From positions 122,299,462-122,363,461 of the forward strand of contig CM051455.1 of NCBI GenBank assembly GCA_028274465.1: DNA of 64,000 nucleotides, read 5' to 3'. A model generated the notes under the pieces. The model was not told the origin of the DNA and did not search any database. It saw only the letters and a program-made list of their open reading frames with translations. This DNA is from Plantago ovata (taxonomy: Eukaryota; Streptophyta; Magnoliopsida; Lamiales; Plantaginaceae). The position numbers and the translations under genes were made by a program. Positions 46,201 to 57,065 of this stretch are shown piece after piece. The stretch's first letter is position 1; each line of letters begins with the position of its first letter.

Positions 46201-48890
46201 CAAGAACAAGGCAATACCGTCAACTACAAAACCTTTACAACTCTTGCACATGGACTTGTTTGAATCGCCTTCAACAAGCTATGCTGGTAACAAGTTTGGT
46301 CTGGTCGTGGTGGATGACTATTCAAGATTCACTTGGGTAGTATTCATCAAGCACAAATCTGAAACAAGGACTGAAATACCTAACTTGCTGAATAAGCTTG
46401 AAGTCATGAAAAATGACAAGGTAAAAGTCATAAGGACAGACCATGGTACTGAGTTTGTAAACCAGTACATAACTGAATATTATACCTCAAAAGGTATACA
46501 ACATCAGTTATCCTCAGTAAGAACACCACAGCAAAACGGTGTTGCTGAACGGAAGAATCGTATCCTGAAAGAAGCCGCAAGAACAATGCTTGCTAACACT
46601 GAAATAAGTGAGGCTTACTGGGTGGAAGCGATTAATACCGCCTGTTATACTCAAACAGATGTTTGATTACTAAGGAATACAACAAAACTCCTTATGAATT
46701 TTTTGTTGGAAGACCTCCTAACATCACTCATCTAAGAGTATTTGGTTGCAAGTGTTTCGTTCTTAATAATGGTAGAGAATACCTAAGAACATTCCAACCA
46801 AAGGCAGATGAAGCGATATTTCTCGGTTACTCCTTGCATAGTAAAGCTTATAAAGTTTACAATTAAAAGGCACAAAAGATTGAAGAATCAGTGCATGTTG
46901 TATTCTATGAAAAGACACAAGGAGTGCCTGCTGAAGAAGAAATATCAGAATGTATGAAAAAGTTAATCATACATGAGCAAAGAACTGAATCTAATGCTAG
47001 GCAAATCAAGTCAATTGAATTAAATGATGATTCTGACAATGACTCTTCTCCCCCAAGTCATGACAAGATAAATATAGTTCACGACAAAGAATTTCCAGCA
47101 AAAGACGCAGTTGCTCCGGAAGTTGCTGAAACTATGCAACCTCCAGTGCCTACTGATGAGCTACCTCAATCAAGCAATGCTGAACAAGCAGTTGCTGATG
47201 AACCAATCTCAGCAGAGACACAAAATCCCAGTAGTACTGAACAAGTACATACTGAAGAGTCACATGCTGATGAGCAAACATATCTAGATCCAACAAGCAG
47301 AAAACCTGTTAATAAATGGATTAGAGATCATCCCTCTACGGATATGATTGGCGATATTAATAAACGCCAAGTGACTAGATCCAAAGCTTCTCATGGACTT
47401 GCTGAAGGAGCAACTGTCGTAGAAGTAGAATCATTGTTCTCTTGTTTTGTTTCAGAAATTGAACCTAAAACCATAGAAGAAGATTTAAAGCACTCTGAAT
47501 GGATAAAGGCAATGCAAGAAGAACTGGATCAATTCGAAAGGAACAAAGTCTGGAAACTTGTACCACTTGCTGAAGGCAAGAAAGCTATTGGTACAAAGTG
47601 GGTGTTCAGAAACAAACTGAGTGAGTCTGGTGGAGTAACAAGAAATAAAGCACGTTTAGTTGCTCAAGGTTACTGTCAGACTGAAGGATTGGAATATGAT
47701 GAGTCTTATGCACCAGTTGCAAGATTGGATGCAATTAGGCTTTTCTTGGCCTTTGTTGCTCACAATGACTACATTGTTTACCAAATGGATGTTAAAAGTG
47801 CATTCTTGAATGGTGAACTTGCTGAAGAAGTCTACCTAGAACAACCCCCTGGCTTTGAACTTCCCTCAGAAATCAAGATGGTATACAAGCTTCAGAAAGC
47901 TGTATACGGTCTAAAGCAAGCACCAAGAGCATGGTATGATACCTTGGCTAAGTTCTTGCTGGAAAATGGTTTCAAGAAAGGTGAAGTTGACAAAACCTTA
48001 TTTACCATGAACCATGATGGTAAAATACTCTTAGTTCAAATTTATGTGGATGACATAATTTTTGGATCTAAGGAAATGCAACTTTGTGATGATTTTGCCA
48101 AACTCATGACAAACAAGTTTGAAATGAGTATGATGGGAAAATTGAATTATTTCCTAGGATTGCAAGTCAAGCAACTCAAAGATGGAATATTCATAAATCA
48201 AGCAAAGTATGCGAAAGAAATGCTCGTAAAGTTTAGGATCAAAGAGGAAGAGAAACCTGAAAAGATCCCTATGAGTGTTGGTACCAAATTGGGCTATACT
48301 AAAGAGGATAAAAGTGTTGAAGAACACAAGTATAGGAAGCTCATTGGTTCCTTGTTGTATTTAACAGCAAGTAGACCTGACATTCAGTATGCTGTTTGTG
48401 TGTGTGCAAGATTTCAATCTGATCCAAGAGAATCACACTACAAAAAGGCAATCAAGATACTGAAATATGTCAAAGGTACAGTCAATGTTGGATTATGGTA
48501 TCCTAAAGATTCTGGATTAGAATTGGTTGGTTATTCTGATGCTGATCATGGAGGATCAACTCTTGATAGAAAAAGTAACTCTGGAACTTGTCAGTTTTTG
48601 GGTACTAGATTAATATCATAGTTCAGCAAGAAACAAACCTGTGTTGCCAATTCATCCACTGAATCTGAATACGTTGCAGCTGGTTGTTGCATAGCTCAAA
48701 TCCTATGGATTCAGCAACAATTAAGAGATTATGGTATTTCTGCAAAGAAAACACCAATCTTTTGTGATAATACAAGTGCTATTGGTATCACACAAAATCC
48801 TAAGTTTCACTCTAGGACTAAACACATTGATATTAGACATCATTTCATTAGAGATCATGTGGAAAAAGAGATATTGAGGTTGTGAAAATA
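43250..48890 (+). pseudogene. gag-pol region of the inner Sirevirus
   Basis: gag (about 43250-45150) starts MSLGDAPLLKLENYEKW and has the zinc knuckle CFYCKKPAHFKANC, a long acidic coiled-coil-like part and a tail rich in VAE. Integrase (about 45790-46890) has GVLYVKNLKFNLFSMSQF, VDDYSRFTWVVFIKHKSE, RTDHGTEFVNQ and TPQQNGVAERKNR. Polymerase and RNase H (about 47480-48890) have [70 protein letters not shown] and the [15 protein letters not shown] end. The order gag-protease-integrase-RT-RNase H is copia. The motifs are those of the SIRE/Maximus lineage. The region is open over long stretches but has several breaks. Confidence 0.92.
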
Positions 48891-49007
48891 GGCACTGATG
48901 ATCAACTTGCTGACATCTTTACCAAGCCCCTACCAGATAATAGGTTCGCAATGCTAAGGTATAACCTGGATTGATTGAACTACCTCAATAAAGGATACAT
49001 CTGGCAG

Positions 49008-49371
49008 AATGCTGAAACAGGTATTCAGCAAGCCAAAGTATTCTTGTTTAAAAGCTCCGTCCACTGATTTCTTCTAAGAAATGATAAGTCACTACATGTT
49101 TGCTGAAACAGGCATTCAGCAAGTAATTCCTTCAAAACGGGTATTTGTTAGGAAACTTGATCACTTGCTGAGACAGGCACTCAGTAAGAGAAAAAACCTT
49201 AAGGATTGCTGAAACGGGCATTCAGACAATCAAAGATACTGAAACAGGTATTCAAGTATCAAGGGAATATTCTGAGACGGGAACTCAGAAAAAGAGCAAA
49301 ACTCATTCTCAGATTTTACCAAAGGATATCTCAAGTACAAAAGAATTTACTGATACGGGAACTCAGAAATA
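49008..49371 (+). repeat. array of about seven TTGCTGA-type imperfect palindromes
   Basis: Units such as ttgctgaaacaggcattcag with a closing caa recur at about 25-60-bp spacing. Each has a left arm (tgctgaa), a centre (acrgg) and a right arm (ttcagca). Later units are weaker (tactgatacgggaactcag). The array starts about 110 bp after the end of the polymerase gene and ends about 380 bp before an internal TATA box. A second partial copy follows the gap (50744-50995), and an inverse copy is at 27650-28010. Confidence 0.85.
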
Positions 49372-49748
49372 TCTTTTAAACTTAAGAAAATATGAGATAT
49401 CTAAGTAAGGGGGAACTTTCAGCAAGTATCTAGGTATTTATGCAAACTCGCTGAAAAGATTCTTGTCTATTTCAGCAAGCAATCTAATCCTTAAAACTCG
49501 GTAAAATCAATTTGTGACGTTAAACGGGCACAGATAAACTCGTAATAATCATGACATGAAATTCAATCGTGGCCATTGATTAAAAGAGAGTTACTAATCT
49601 AACGGTTAAAAAACAAGAGAGAGAGTGCTCTGACGGTTTTAGTTAGTGGGCCACTACGCATTCAATGCAAAGGCTCCACTAACGCCTGTGTTTCTCTGTT
49701 TTACCCTTGCTGAGAGCTCAAATCGATTGAGTTTCTCACACATCAGAG

Positions 49749-49761
49749 ACACTATATAAAG
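49749..49761 (+). promoter_or_regulatory. TATA box upstream of the Sirevirus third ORF
   Basis: cactatataaaga lies about 140 bp before the first Met-containing stretch of the third-ORF region. It is followed by a pyrimidine-rich stretch ending in ttttag (about 49798-49820) that resembles a 3' splice site. The same box is in the duplicated copy (51369-51381). Either an internal promoter or a spliced message could supply the third gene. Sireviruses are thought to need some such device. This is inference. Confidence 0.45.
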
Positions 49762-50643
49762 AAGGAGTTAGAGAAATGACAAAATTCTTTAACTCACATT
49801 TCCTTCTCTGCAAATTTTAGCCTGAATCTACTGTACCTCCGGTCAAAAAGCAAACTATCTCTTTCGTACACATTTTTTTCTCTATAAAAGAAATGGCCAA
49901 AGAGACAGTCTTCTAAGTCCTCAAAGTCATCAAAGGTTGACAGTGCTGAGACCGCACTGCTCCGGTGACTACTCCGGCAACAAACACAACGAAAGTTGTG
50001 TTGAAAAAACGACAGAAATCGGAAAACCTATGCCTCCGTCATATCTTGACACTGCAAAGTGTGAGATGTTGATGCAATGGGGAGGTTTTGCAAAGAGAAG
50101 TACATTAGGTACTTCTATGAACAAGAACTCGATGACGAGAAATGAAGAGGCGCTTGAGTTTATCAAGCACAAGGCCTCATGAACTTTATATCTGCTCGCA
50201 CTAAGCAAGTGAGCATGATAGATACAATGGAATTCTACAATAATGCAGAAATCCAGTCCCTTACTGATAGTAAAGGAGTCACTGAAAAAGTGATCTTTCT
50301 ACAGTTCAAACAGCAAATCGTCCTGAAATGGACTGATTTAGCGAATATTTCAGATTCCAACCACTGGAACTGAAGATGACGTCACTGCCACTGACGAAGA
50401 GAATTTGAAGCTTCTACAGTGACGTCAGAAATGAGAAAATAAAGAAGAAGGAGAGATTGGCTCCCGGGATTGGACAAACACGTTAAGAGAAAGCATCCTG
50501 CATTCAACTTGGTCTAGTAGCGCTGGTCCGTGATAAAAGGGAGGGACTCCCAAGTTGGAGGAATTGACCAAGTAGGCCTGAGAAGATGGCCGCTGATGAT
50601 ATCCATGAAAAAATAAATGAACTTAACTGGGCTAAGTACAGTT

Positions 50644-50743
50644 NNNNNNNNNNNNNNNNNNNNNNNNNNNNNNNNNNNNNNNNNNNNNNNNNNNNNNNNN
50701 NNNNNNNNNNNNNNNNNNNNNNNNNNNNNNNNNNNNNNNNNNN
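50644..50743. other. assembly gap (100 N)
   Basis: Exactly 100 N inside the third-ORF region of the inner Sirevirus. Both sides carry the same 1.5-kb sequence. Confidence 0.98.
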
Positions 50744-51519
50744 GCAAGTATTTCCTTCAAAACGGGATTGTCGGAAACTTGATCACTTGCTGGGACAGGC
50801 ACTCAGTAGAGAAAAAACCTTAAGGATTTGCTGAACCACATTCAGACAATCAAATATATGAAACAGGTATTCAAATATCAAGGGAATATTCTGAGAACGG
50901 GAACTCAGAAAAAGGAGCAAAATCATATCTCAGATTTTACCAAAGGATATCTCAAGTACAAAGTATTTACTGATACGGGAACTCAGAAATATCTTTTAAA
51001 CTTAGAAAATACGAGATATCTAAGTAAGGGGGAACTTTCAGCAAGTATCTAGGCTATTTATGCAACTCGCTGAAAAGATTCTTGTCTATTTCAGCAAGCA
51101 ATCTAATCCCTTAAAACTCGGTAAAATCAATTTGTGACGTTAAACGGGCACATATAAACTCGTAATAATCATGACATGAAATTCAATCGTGGCCATTGAT
51201 TAAAAGGAGTTACTAATCTAACAGTTAACAAAACAAAGAGAGAGAGTGCTCTGACGGTTTTAGTTAGTGGGCCACTACGCATTCAATGCAAAGGCTCCAC
51301 TAACGCCTGTGTTTCTCTGTTTTATCCTTGCTGAGAGCTCAAATCGATTGAGTTTCTCAAACATCAGAGACACTATATAAAGTAGGAGTTAGAGAAATGA
51401 CAAAATTCTTTAACTCACATTTCCTTTCTCTGCAAATTTTAGCCTGAATCTACTGTACCTCCGGTCAAAAAGCAAACTATCTCTTTTCGTACACATTTTT
51501 CTTCTCTATAAAAGAAATG

Positions 51520-54500
51520 GCACCAAAGAGATAGTCTTCTAAGTCCTCAAAGTCATCTAAGGTTGACAGTGCTGAGACACGCACTGCTCCGGTGACTACT
51601 CCGGCAACAAACACAACGAAAGTAGTGTTGAAAAACGATAGAATATCGGAAAAAACCTATGCCTCCGTCATATCTTGACACTGCAAAGTGTGAGATGTTG
51701 ATGCAATGGAGTGGTTTTGCAAAGGAGAAGTACATTAGGTACTTCTATGAACAAGAACTCGATGACGAGAATGAAGAAGCGCTTGAGTTTATCAAGCAGC
51801 AAGGCCTCATGAACTTTATATCTGCTCGCACTAAGCAAGTGAGCATGATAGATACAATGGAATTCTACAATAATGCAGAAATCCAGTCCCTTACTGATAG
51901 TAAAGGAGTCACTGAAAAAGTGATCTTTACTACAGTTCAAAACACGCAAATCGTCCTGAAATGGACTGATTTAGCGGAAATATTTCAGATTCCAACCACT
52001 GGAACTGAAGATGACGTCACTGCCACTGACGAAGAAACTGAAGCTTTCTACAGTGACGTCAGAAATGAGAAAATGAAGAAAGGCGAGATTGCTCCCGTGA
52101 CTTGGACAAAGCACGTTAAGAGAAAGCATCTCTGCCATTCACTTGGTCTAGTAGCTCTGCTACTAATAAAAGTTCTTTACTCCCAAGTTGGAGGAATTGA
52201 CCAACTAGGCCTGAGAAGATGGCCGCTGCTGATGCATATCCATGAAAATAAAACAGAACTTAACTAGGCTAAGTACATTTTCAACAGGCTTGTTGATTGT
52301 GTTACTAAGTTCAAGGTAAAGGTACAAGACAACAAGGTCTCACCTTCCTTTCCAGTTATGTATGGAATAAAGATATGCTATATCCTTGAACATTTCAGGA
52401 TTCAGCTGAGAAACCCATTGCCAATCAAGAAGTCTGTATGCAATGTGGGAAGATCTTTCTACAAGCAGAATGTACCTAAGACTGCTGGCAAGAAACTAGA
52501 AAATCAAAGAAGACAACAGCTGCAAATGTTGTCAGCACAAGCCAGCAAGAAAGGTATACAACAGCTGCAGATGTCACCACTCAACAACTTAGAGATGAAA
52601 CTGCTGTAGATGGTGGTGACAAAAATGAAACTGCTGTAGTTGATCAACAAGGTATGTACATGTACAAGAGCCGTTGCTGAAAATGCAACTACTGACGCCT
52701 CTGGGAAACTGGAGAAATCTAACAAGAAAAAGAGGAAAGCTGATGATGACACTCAGACTGCAGCGTCATCAGCAAACCCCGTACCGAAGAGGAAAAGGAC
52801 CGGCAACACAAGGAAGAAAACACTGGCTCGCAAGTCAGTTCCTGTTGTCCATGACCTCTCAGACAATTCCCAGACAAATGCTGAAACGCATTTGCCAGTA
52901 GATGTTGACAAGGTGGTTACTGAAGCCTATGTCAGCAACATTGAAGTGTTTGCGGAAGCCTTCAATGATCGAATCAACGTTGATCCTTCTACTGAGAACA
53001 GACCACAAGGCAGTGGAAATGAAATCCCTGCCCAAGTCCCAGATATCTACATTGTAGATAATCCAAATGATCTAACTCTGGAACCAGCAAGTGATATTGC
53101 TGCTGATCTGCAAAGTGCGGCACTTGCTGATGCTGCTGAAAAGATGGTTGCTGAACAAACAACTCATCAAGTTGCTGAAACCCCGGTTGCTGAAGAACCA
53201 GTTGCTGAGACAGCAATGGTTCAAGTTCCAGAAGTTGCTGAAACACAAGAAGAACTATTCAACGACACATCTCGTGATGCTGAGAATACTGGCCCAAGTT
53301 CACCAAAGACATCAATCGACAAAGTCCAGCTTGTACTGGAAGCTATAAACCAACAAATGGAGTTGTAGATTGAAGAATCATCCAACAAATCCATTGATGT
53401 CTTCATGACAAGCAGTGAGCTTAAAGGTCAAGATGCTTCTGCTCAACTTGTCATTTCAGAGACAAGGGAGATTTTTGAAACCGCGCAACTTTCTCAAACA
53501 GAGCAAAACAAGAAGTCTGCTGAAGAAACAGTCCAAGAAGCTGAAGAAACTGTTAATGCTGAAAGGATTGAGCGACAACCTGTCCTTCTTCAGCAGGTAG
53601 TTAATTCAACCATCAGTAAACTTTCAAAATCTGAAACTTATTCTTTTGCTAATATTATATTATCTCTTCAGACTTCTCAAGATGCAAGTCAGATGGTTGC
53701 TTAAGCCTCTGCACCAGAATCAACACTCCCTGCTCAGCAGGTAGTTAATGTTTTTGGTAATAAAACTAAGTTTGACAGCTTAGTACTTGTATCTAACTCA
53801 AATTTATTTCAGGATGAACAAATGGAGGATGCTACTCAAGCTCCTCAAGGAATGGAAATTGTACAACATGAGCTCGCTGAATCTTAGCAGGTAATTCATG
53901 TTTCAGCTTTGAACTCTAAAGCAATTATCCAAACCAATCCTGATCTAAATTTCGTTCTTTTTCAGGCTCAAAAGGAGACCATTGAAGTGGTGCTCATCAC
54001 TGAAGATCAACAAGTGAGTTCTGAGGAACTGTACTTGAACTTCAAAAAGACAACTTTGTCAAGAGTTGCTAAGTCTGTCAGCAACTGGCAAAGATATAGG
54101 CGAATGGACTTCTCTGATCTCCATCTTCATCTTTCAAACGAGAAAAAGAGATCTTCTCTGCTGAAGCTCGAGACATTCGTTCACTCCATCCTTCCTGAAG
54201 AAATGTCATATTCTCAGCAAATGAGCTCGAATCTGATTGCTCAAATCAGAGAGAATATGAAGGCCAAATTCAAGAGTGCCTCTCCATCTGAACAAGTTGT
54301 GATGCTCAAGGGTTTCTTTGTACCCGTGGTGGTTGATCCCCACAAAATCAATGAGGAAGAGGAAGTGACGAGTGTTGCTTTGTACAAGCACCTCGAGTTA
54401 GTAATTCTGACCGATGATGATGAAGAGGAAGAAGATGAGAACATTTCCACTGATCCCAGTGATGATGAAGGGAAAGATTCCAAGGACAAGAAAGACGATG

Positions 54501-56798
54501 ATGATGACAATCAAGGTCCAAGTCCTGATGCTGGAGGATTAAAGTTGACAGTTGCTGAAAATGTTCAACCAGAAAATCAGCAAGCTGAACAACCACAACC
54601 TCAGCATGAATCTCAACCTGCTCCTACTGCTGAAAATCAAGCACCTGTACAAGGTGCTGATACTGAAGAAGAGTATGCCAGAAAAAGGTCTGCCTTGAAA
54701 AATGGCAAGAGTCCAATTTCTGATGACAAGGTCACTGATGCAAACCTTGATGATGATGATGAAGTGGATGAAGATTACCAACGCGCTCTACAGAACAGTC
54801 TATTGATCCATGCAAGGCATACGCAGGATCTAGAAATTGGTCAACCTTCAGGAGTAAGATCAAAGGAAGTCCACTCCTTCCATTTACTACTGGCGAAACT
54901 CCAGTCATTGAGTCTCAAACGTTGCCTTCAGCAACTACTCAATTAAAACTAACTACTGGCGAAACTCCAGTAATTGAGTCTCAAACTCAATTAAAACTAA
55001 CTACTGGTGAAACTCAAGTTGTTGAGTCTGAAGTGTTGCCATCAGCAACCACTCAACCAAAAGGAAGTGAAGTTGCTGACTTAGGTTCCAAGGTTGCTGA
55101 CCTTGATGAATCTGAGGATGACGATTACTTATCAGCAAATGAGGATGAACAATCCAAAAGAGACCCAAAAGTGGTTCAAATTCCTCCTCCTGATTACATA
55201 AATGATCTAGACGATGGTCTAAGAGGAGAATTGCTGATAAAGGATTATCAGTTTGCTTCAGAACTGAAAGTTCTTTCCTTGACTCCAAACCTAGTGTCGT
55301 TCCCAAGAGTTGAGGAGTTTACTCCTAGAATTTTGGCACTGAAGAAAGTCCATGATGCCTGCAAAGCAGAAGATGAGGCATTGCTAGCTGAGAGCCCGCT
55401 TGATTTTGGAAAATTTTTGGCTACAGTGCTGAGACGCACTACTACTCTGACAATAGTTGAAAAAGACATCAGTCTTTATCACAAGAGTTATGAAGAAGAT
55501 GTAAGTCACGCACTCAGGCTAGCAAAGACCGCTCTCGTGAAGGCTCAGACTTTCATGGATGATAAGGCCGCAACAGAAAAACGACATGAAGAGAACATGG
55601 TGAACATTCAAAAGGAGTTATCAAAAATGACTTCTGATCAGCAACAAATCATCATGAAGTATAACAGCTTAAGCACTCTTGCTGAAAATTGCAATGAGTT
55701 CTATTCTCTGCACATCACTCCGATGTTGCAATCCATGTCTAAGGGGGAAAAGAAAAATACCAGAAAGAGAAATCAAACCCCTCCTACTGTTGATGAGCCA
55801 TTGCCCTTAGAACCTCTTGCTGAAAGAGAGCAAAGTTCAAAAAGGCAAGCAGAATCTGAGTTGAATTCAGCAAGTACCAAAAAGAGAAAAACCGCTGCTG
55901 AAACTCAAGATTTTTGCCATACTGAAAGTCATCAAAATCTGAATGAAGATGATGAAGATGATGACAATCAGACAATAGCTCAAGCCATAAGAGCTAGACC
56001 CTTAACAGCCTTGACTCCGTCTGGCCACTCAAAGCATTTCTCGTCTGACTCTTTAGCAAGAGATCAAGACAATGCTAAATCAAGAAGAAGAAGGCAAAGA
56101 CAGTAAGAAAAGAGGCGGGCCAGCATTGCTATTGCTCCCGCATCGAATATACAAAGACTAGTAATGATGAAACCACTCAGAATGTAATCAGAAACATTCA
56201 TGGTTGCTGGATCTTAAAGCTGGAAGATTTGCTGGTGAATGAGTTCTTTCCTACAGCCATATTGAACCAAATGTTCAAATGGATTGAACTCAAGGTCCAA
56301 AGGAAACAAAGGGAAGAATCCCTCCCAAGAAACGTTGCTGGGAACTGGTTGAGTCTTGAGGTCTCAGTAAGAAGAACTGCCATTGGTAAGACATATAAAC
56401 AAGAACCAAATCTGATAAAACCACTTGGCATTGCTTATTACTCTGACCCAGTAACCAAGAAAACAAAGAAGAGACTTGGATTGATTCCTTACGAGTACTT
56501 CTATCTCACTGCTAAGGATCAAGAAGAAGATCTTCTCTGGCTAAGAAAGATTCATCCTAAAAGCATTTTAGATACACAACTTCTCCATGCCAGCAATTGG
56601 GGCATGCATTTGTGGGTAACTCGCTACATGGAAATGAATGCTGAAAAGCATCATCATACTGCCTGCAAACACGCAAAAATTCTTCAACTACAAGTCCGTA
56701 GGCTTCTGGAAAACTACGAAAAGGACTGTGTTGAATTTACTGCACTTGCTGAGAAGAGCGTAAGAGAGATTTTGAGAAAATCTTCTGGAAGAGCTTAA
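51520..56798 (+). pseudogene. third-ORF region of the inner Sirevirus
   Basis: About 5.2 kb, far longer than I expect for the extra Sirevirus gene. Parts in order: an N-terminal globular region (MQWSGFAKEKYIRYFYEQEL, MNFISARTKQVSMIDTMEFY), a conserved block (GGIDQLGLRRWPLLMHIHEN, KICYILEHFRIQLRNPLPIK), a basic stretch (KKKRKADDDTQ, PKRKRTGNTRKK), a long acidic VAE-repeat region, a helical block (SVSNWQRYRRMDFSDLHLHL), poly-acidic runs, a minisatellite, a coiled-coil-like helix (LAKTALVKAQTFMDDKA), more basic NLS-like runs (SRRRRQRQ) and a C-terminal block (WIELKVQRKQREESLPRN, GLIPYEYFYLTAKDQEEDLL, HASNWGMHLWV). No signal peptide or membrane segment is seen, which argues against a classical envelope. 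Several breaks are visible. Confidence 0.8.
54890..55065 (+). repeat. minisatellite in the third ORF
   Basis: Repeats of about 50-75 bp encode TTGETPVIESQ and ATTQPK units (actactggygaaactccag). A matching set lies in the outer element (about 58965-59095). The copy number differs between the two elements. Confidence 0.85.
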
Positions 56799-57065
56799 TT
56801 CCCTGTAACAGTTTTTTTTGTTATAGTTTTTGTTTGCTGATTCTGTTTAAGTTATCTCTGCTACTTCATGTAAACTTCTGAAAGATAACTATCAGCAATG
56901 AAACTTTTGACTCTTATTGGTTTTTGATTATGCAATTTACTTATGCCTACTGTTTAACTATTCAAGTATGCTTCCATTAATCATCTGATTTATTCAACAT
57001 CAGAAACCTCTAAAAGGTAACAATTAATTTAGCCATGGATTGCTAACATCAAAAAGGGGGAAATT
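56799..57065 (+). other. 3' non-coding region and polypurine tract of the inner Sirevirus
   Basis: About 250 bp of T-rich sequence after the third ORF, ending in the purine tract aaaaagggggaaa (57051-57063), the second-strand primer site immediately before the LTR. The outer element has the same layout at 60912-61173. Confidence 0.85.

Larger units (their letters stand above)
49117..52276 (+). repeat. 1.5-kb direct duplication on both sides of a gap, probable assembly artefact
   Basis: Sequence 49117-50643 recurs as 50744-52276, the two halves separated by exactly 100 N. The copies are nearly identical at first, but the left copy collects small indels toward the gap (compare 50380-50540 with 52010-52180). 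This is the pattern of two overlapping contig ends that were scaffolded and not merged, with lower consensus quality at one end. Confidence 0.85.

Noticed and set aside
49008-49371. CRISPR-like array
   Set aside because: The units are imperfect palindromes with uneven spacing in a plant retrotransposon, and there are no cas genes.
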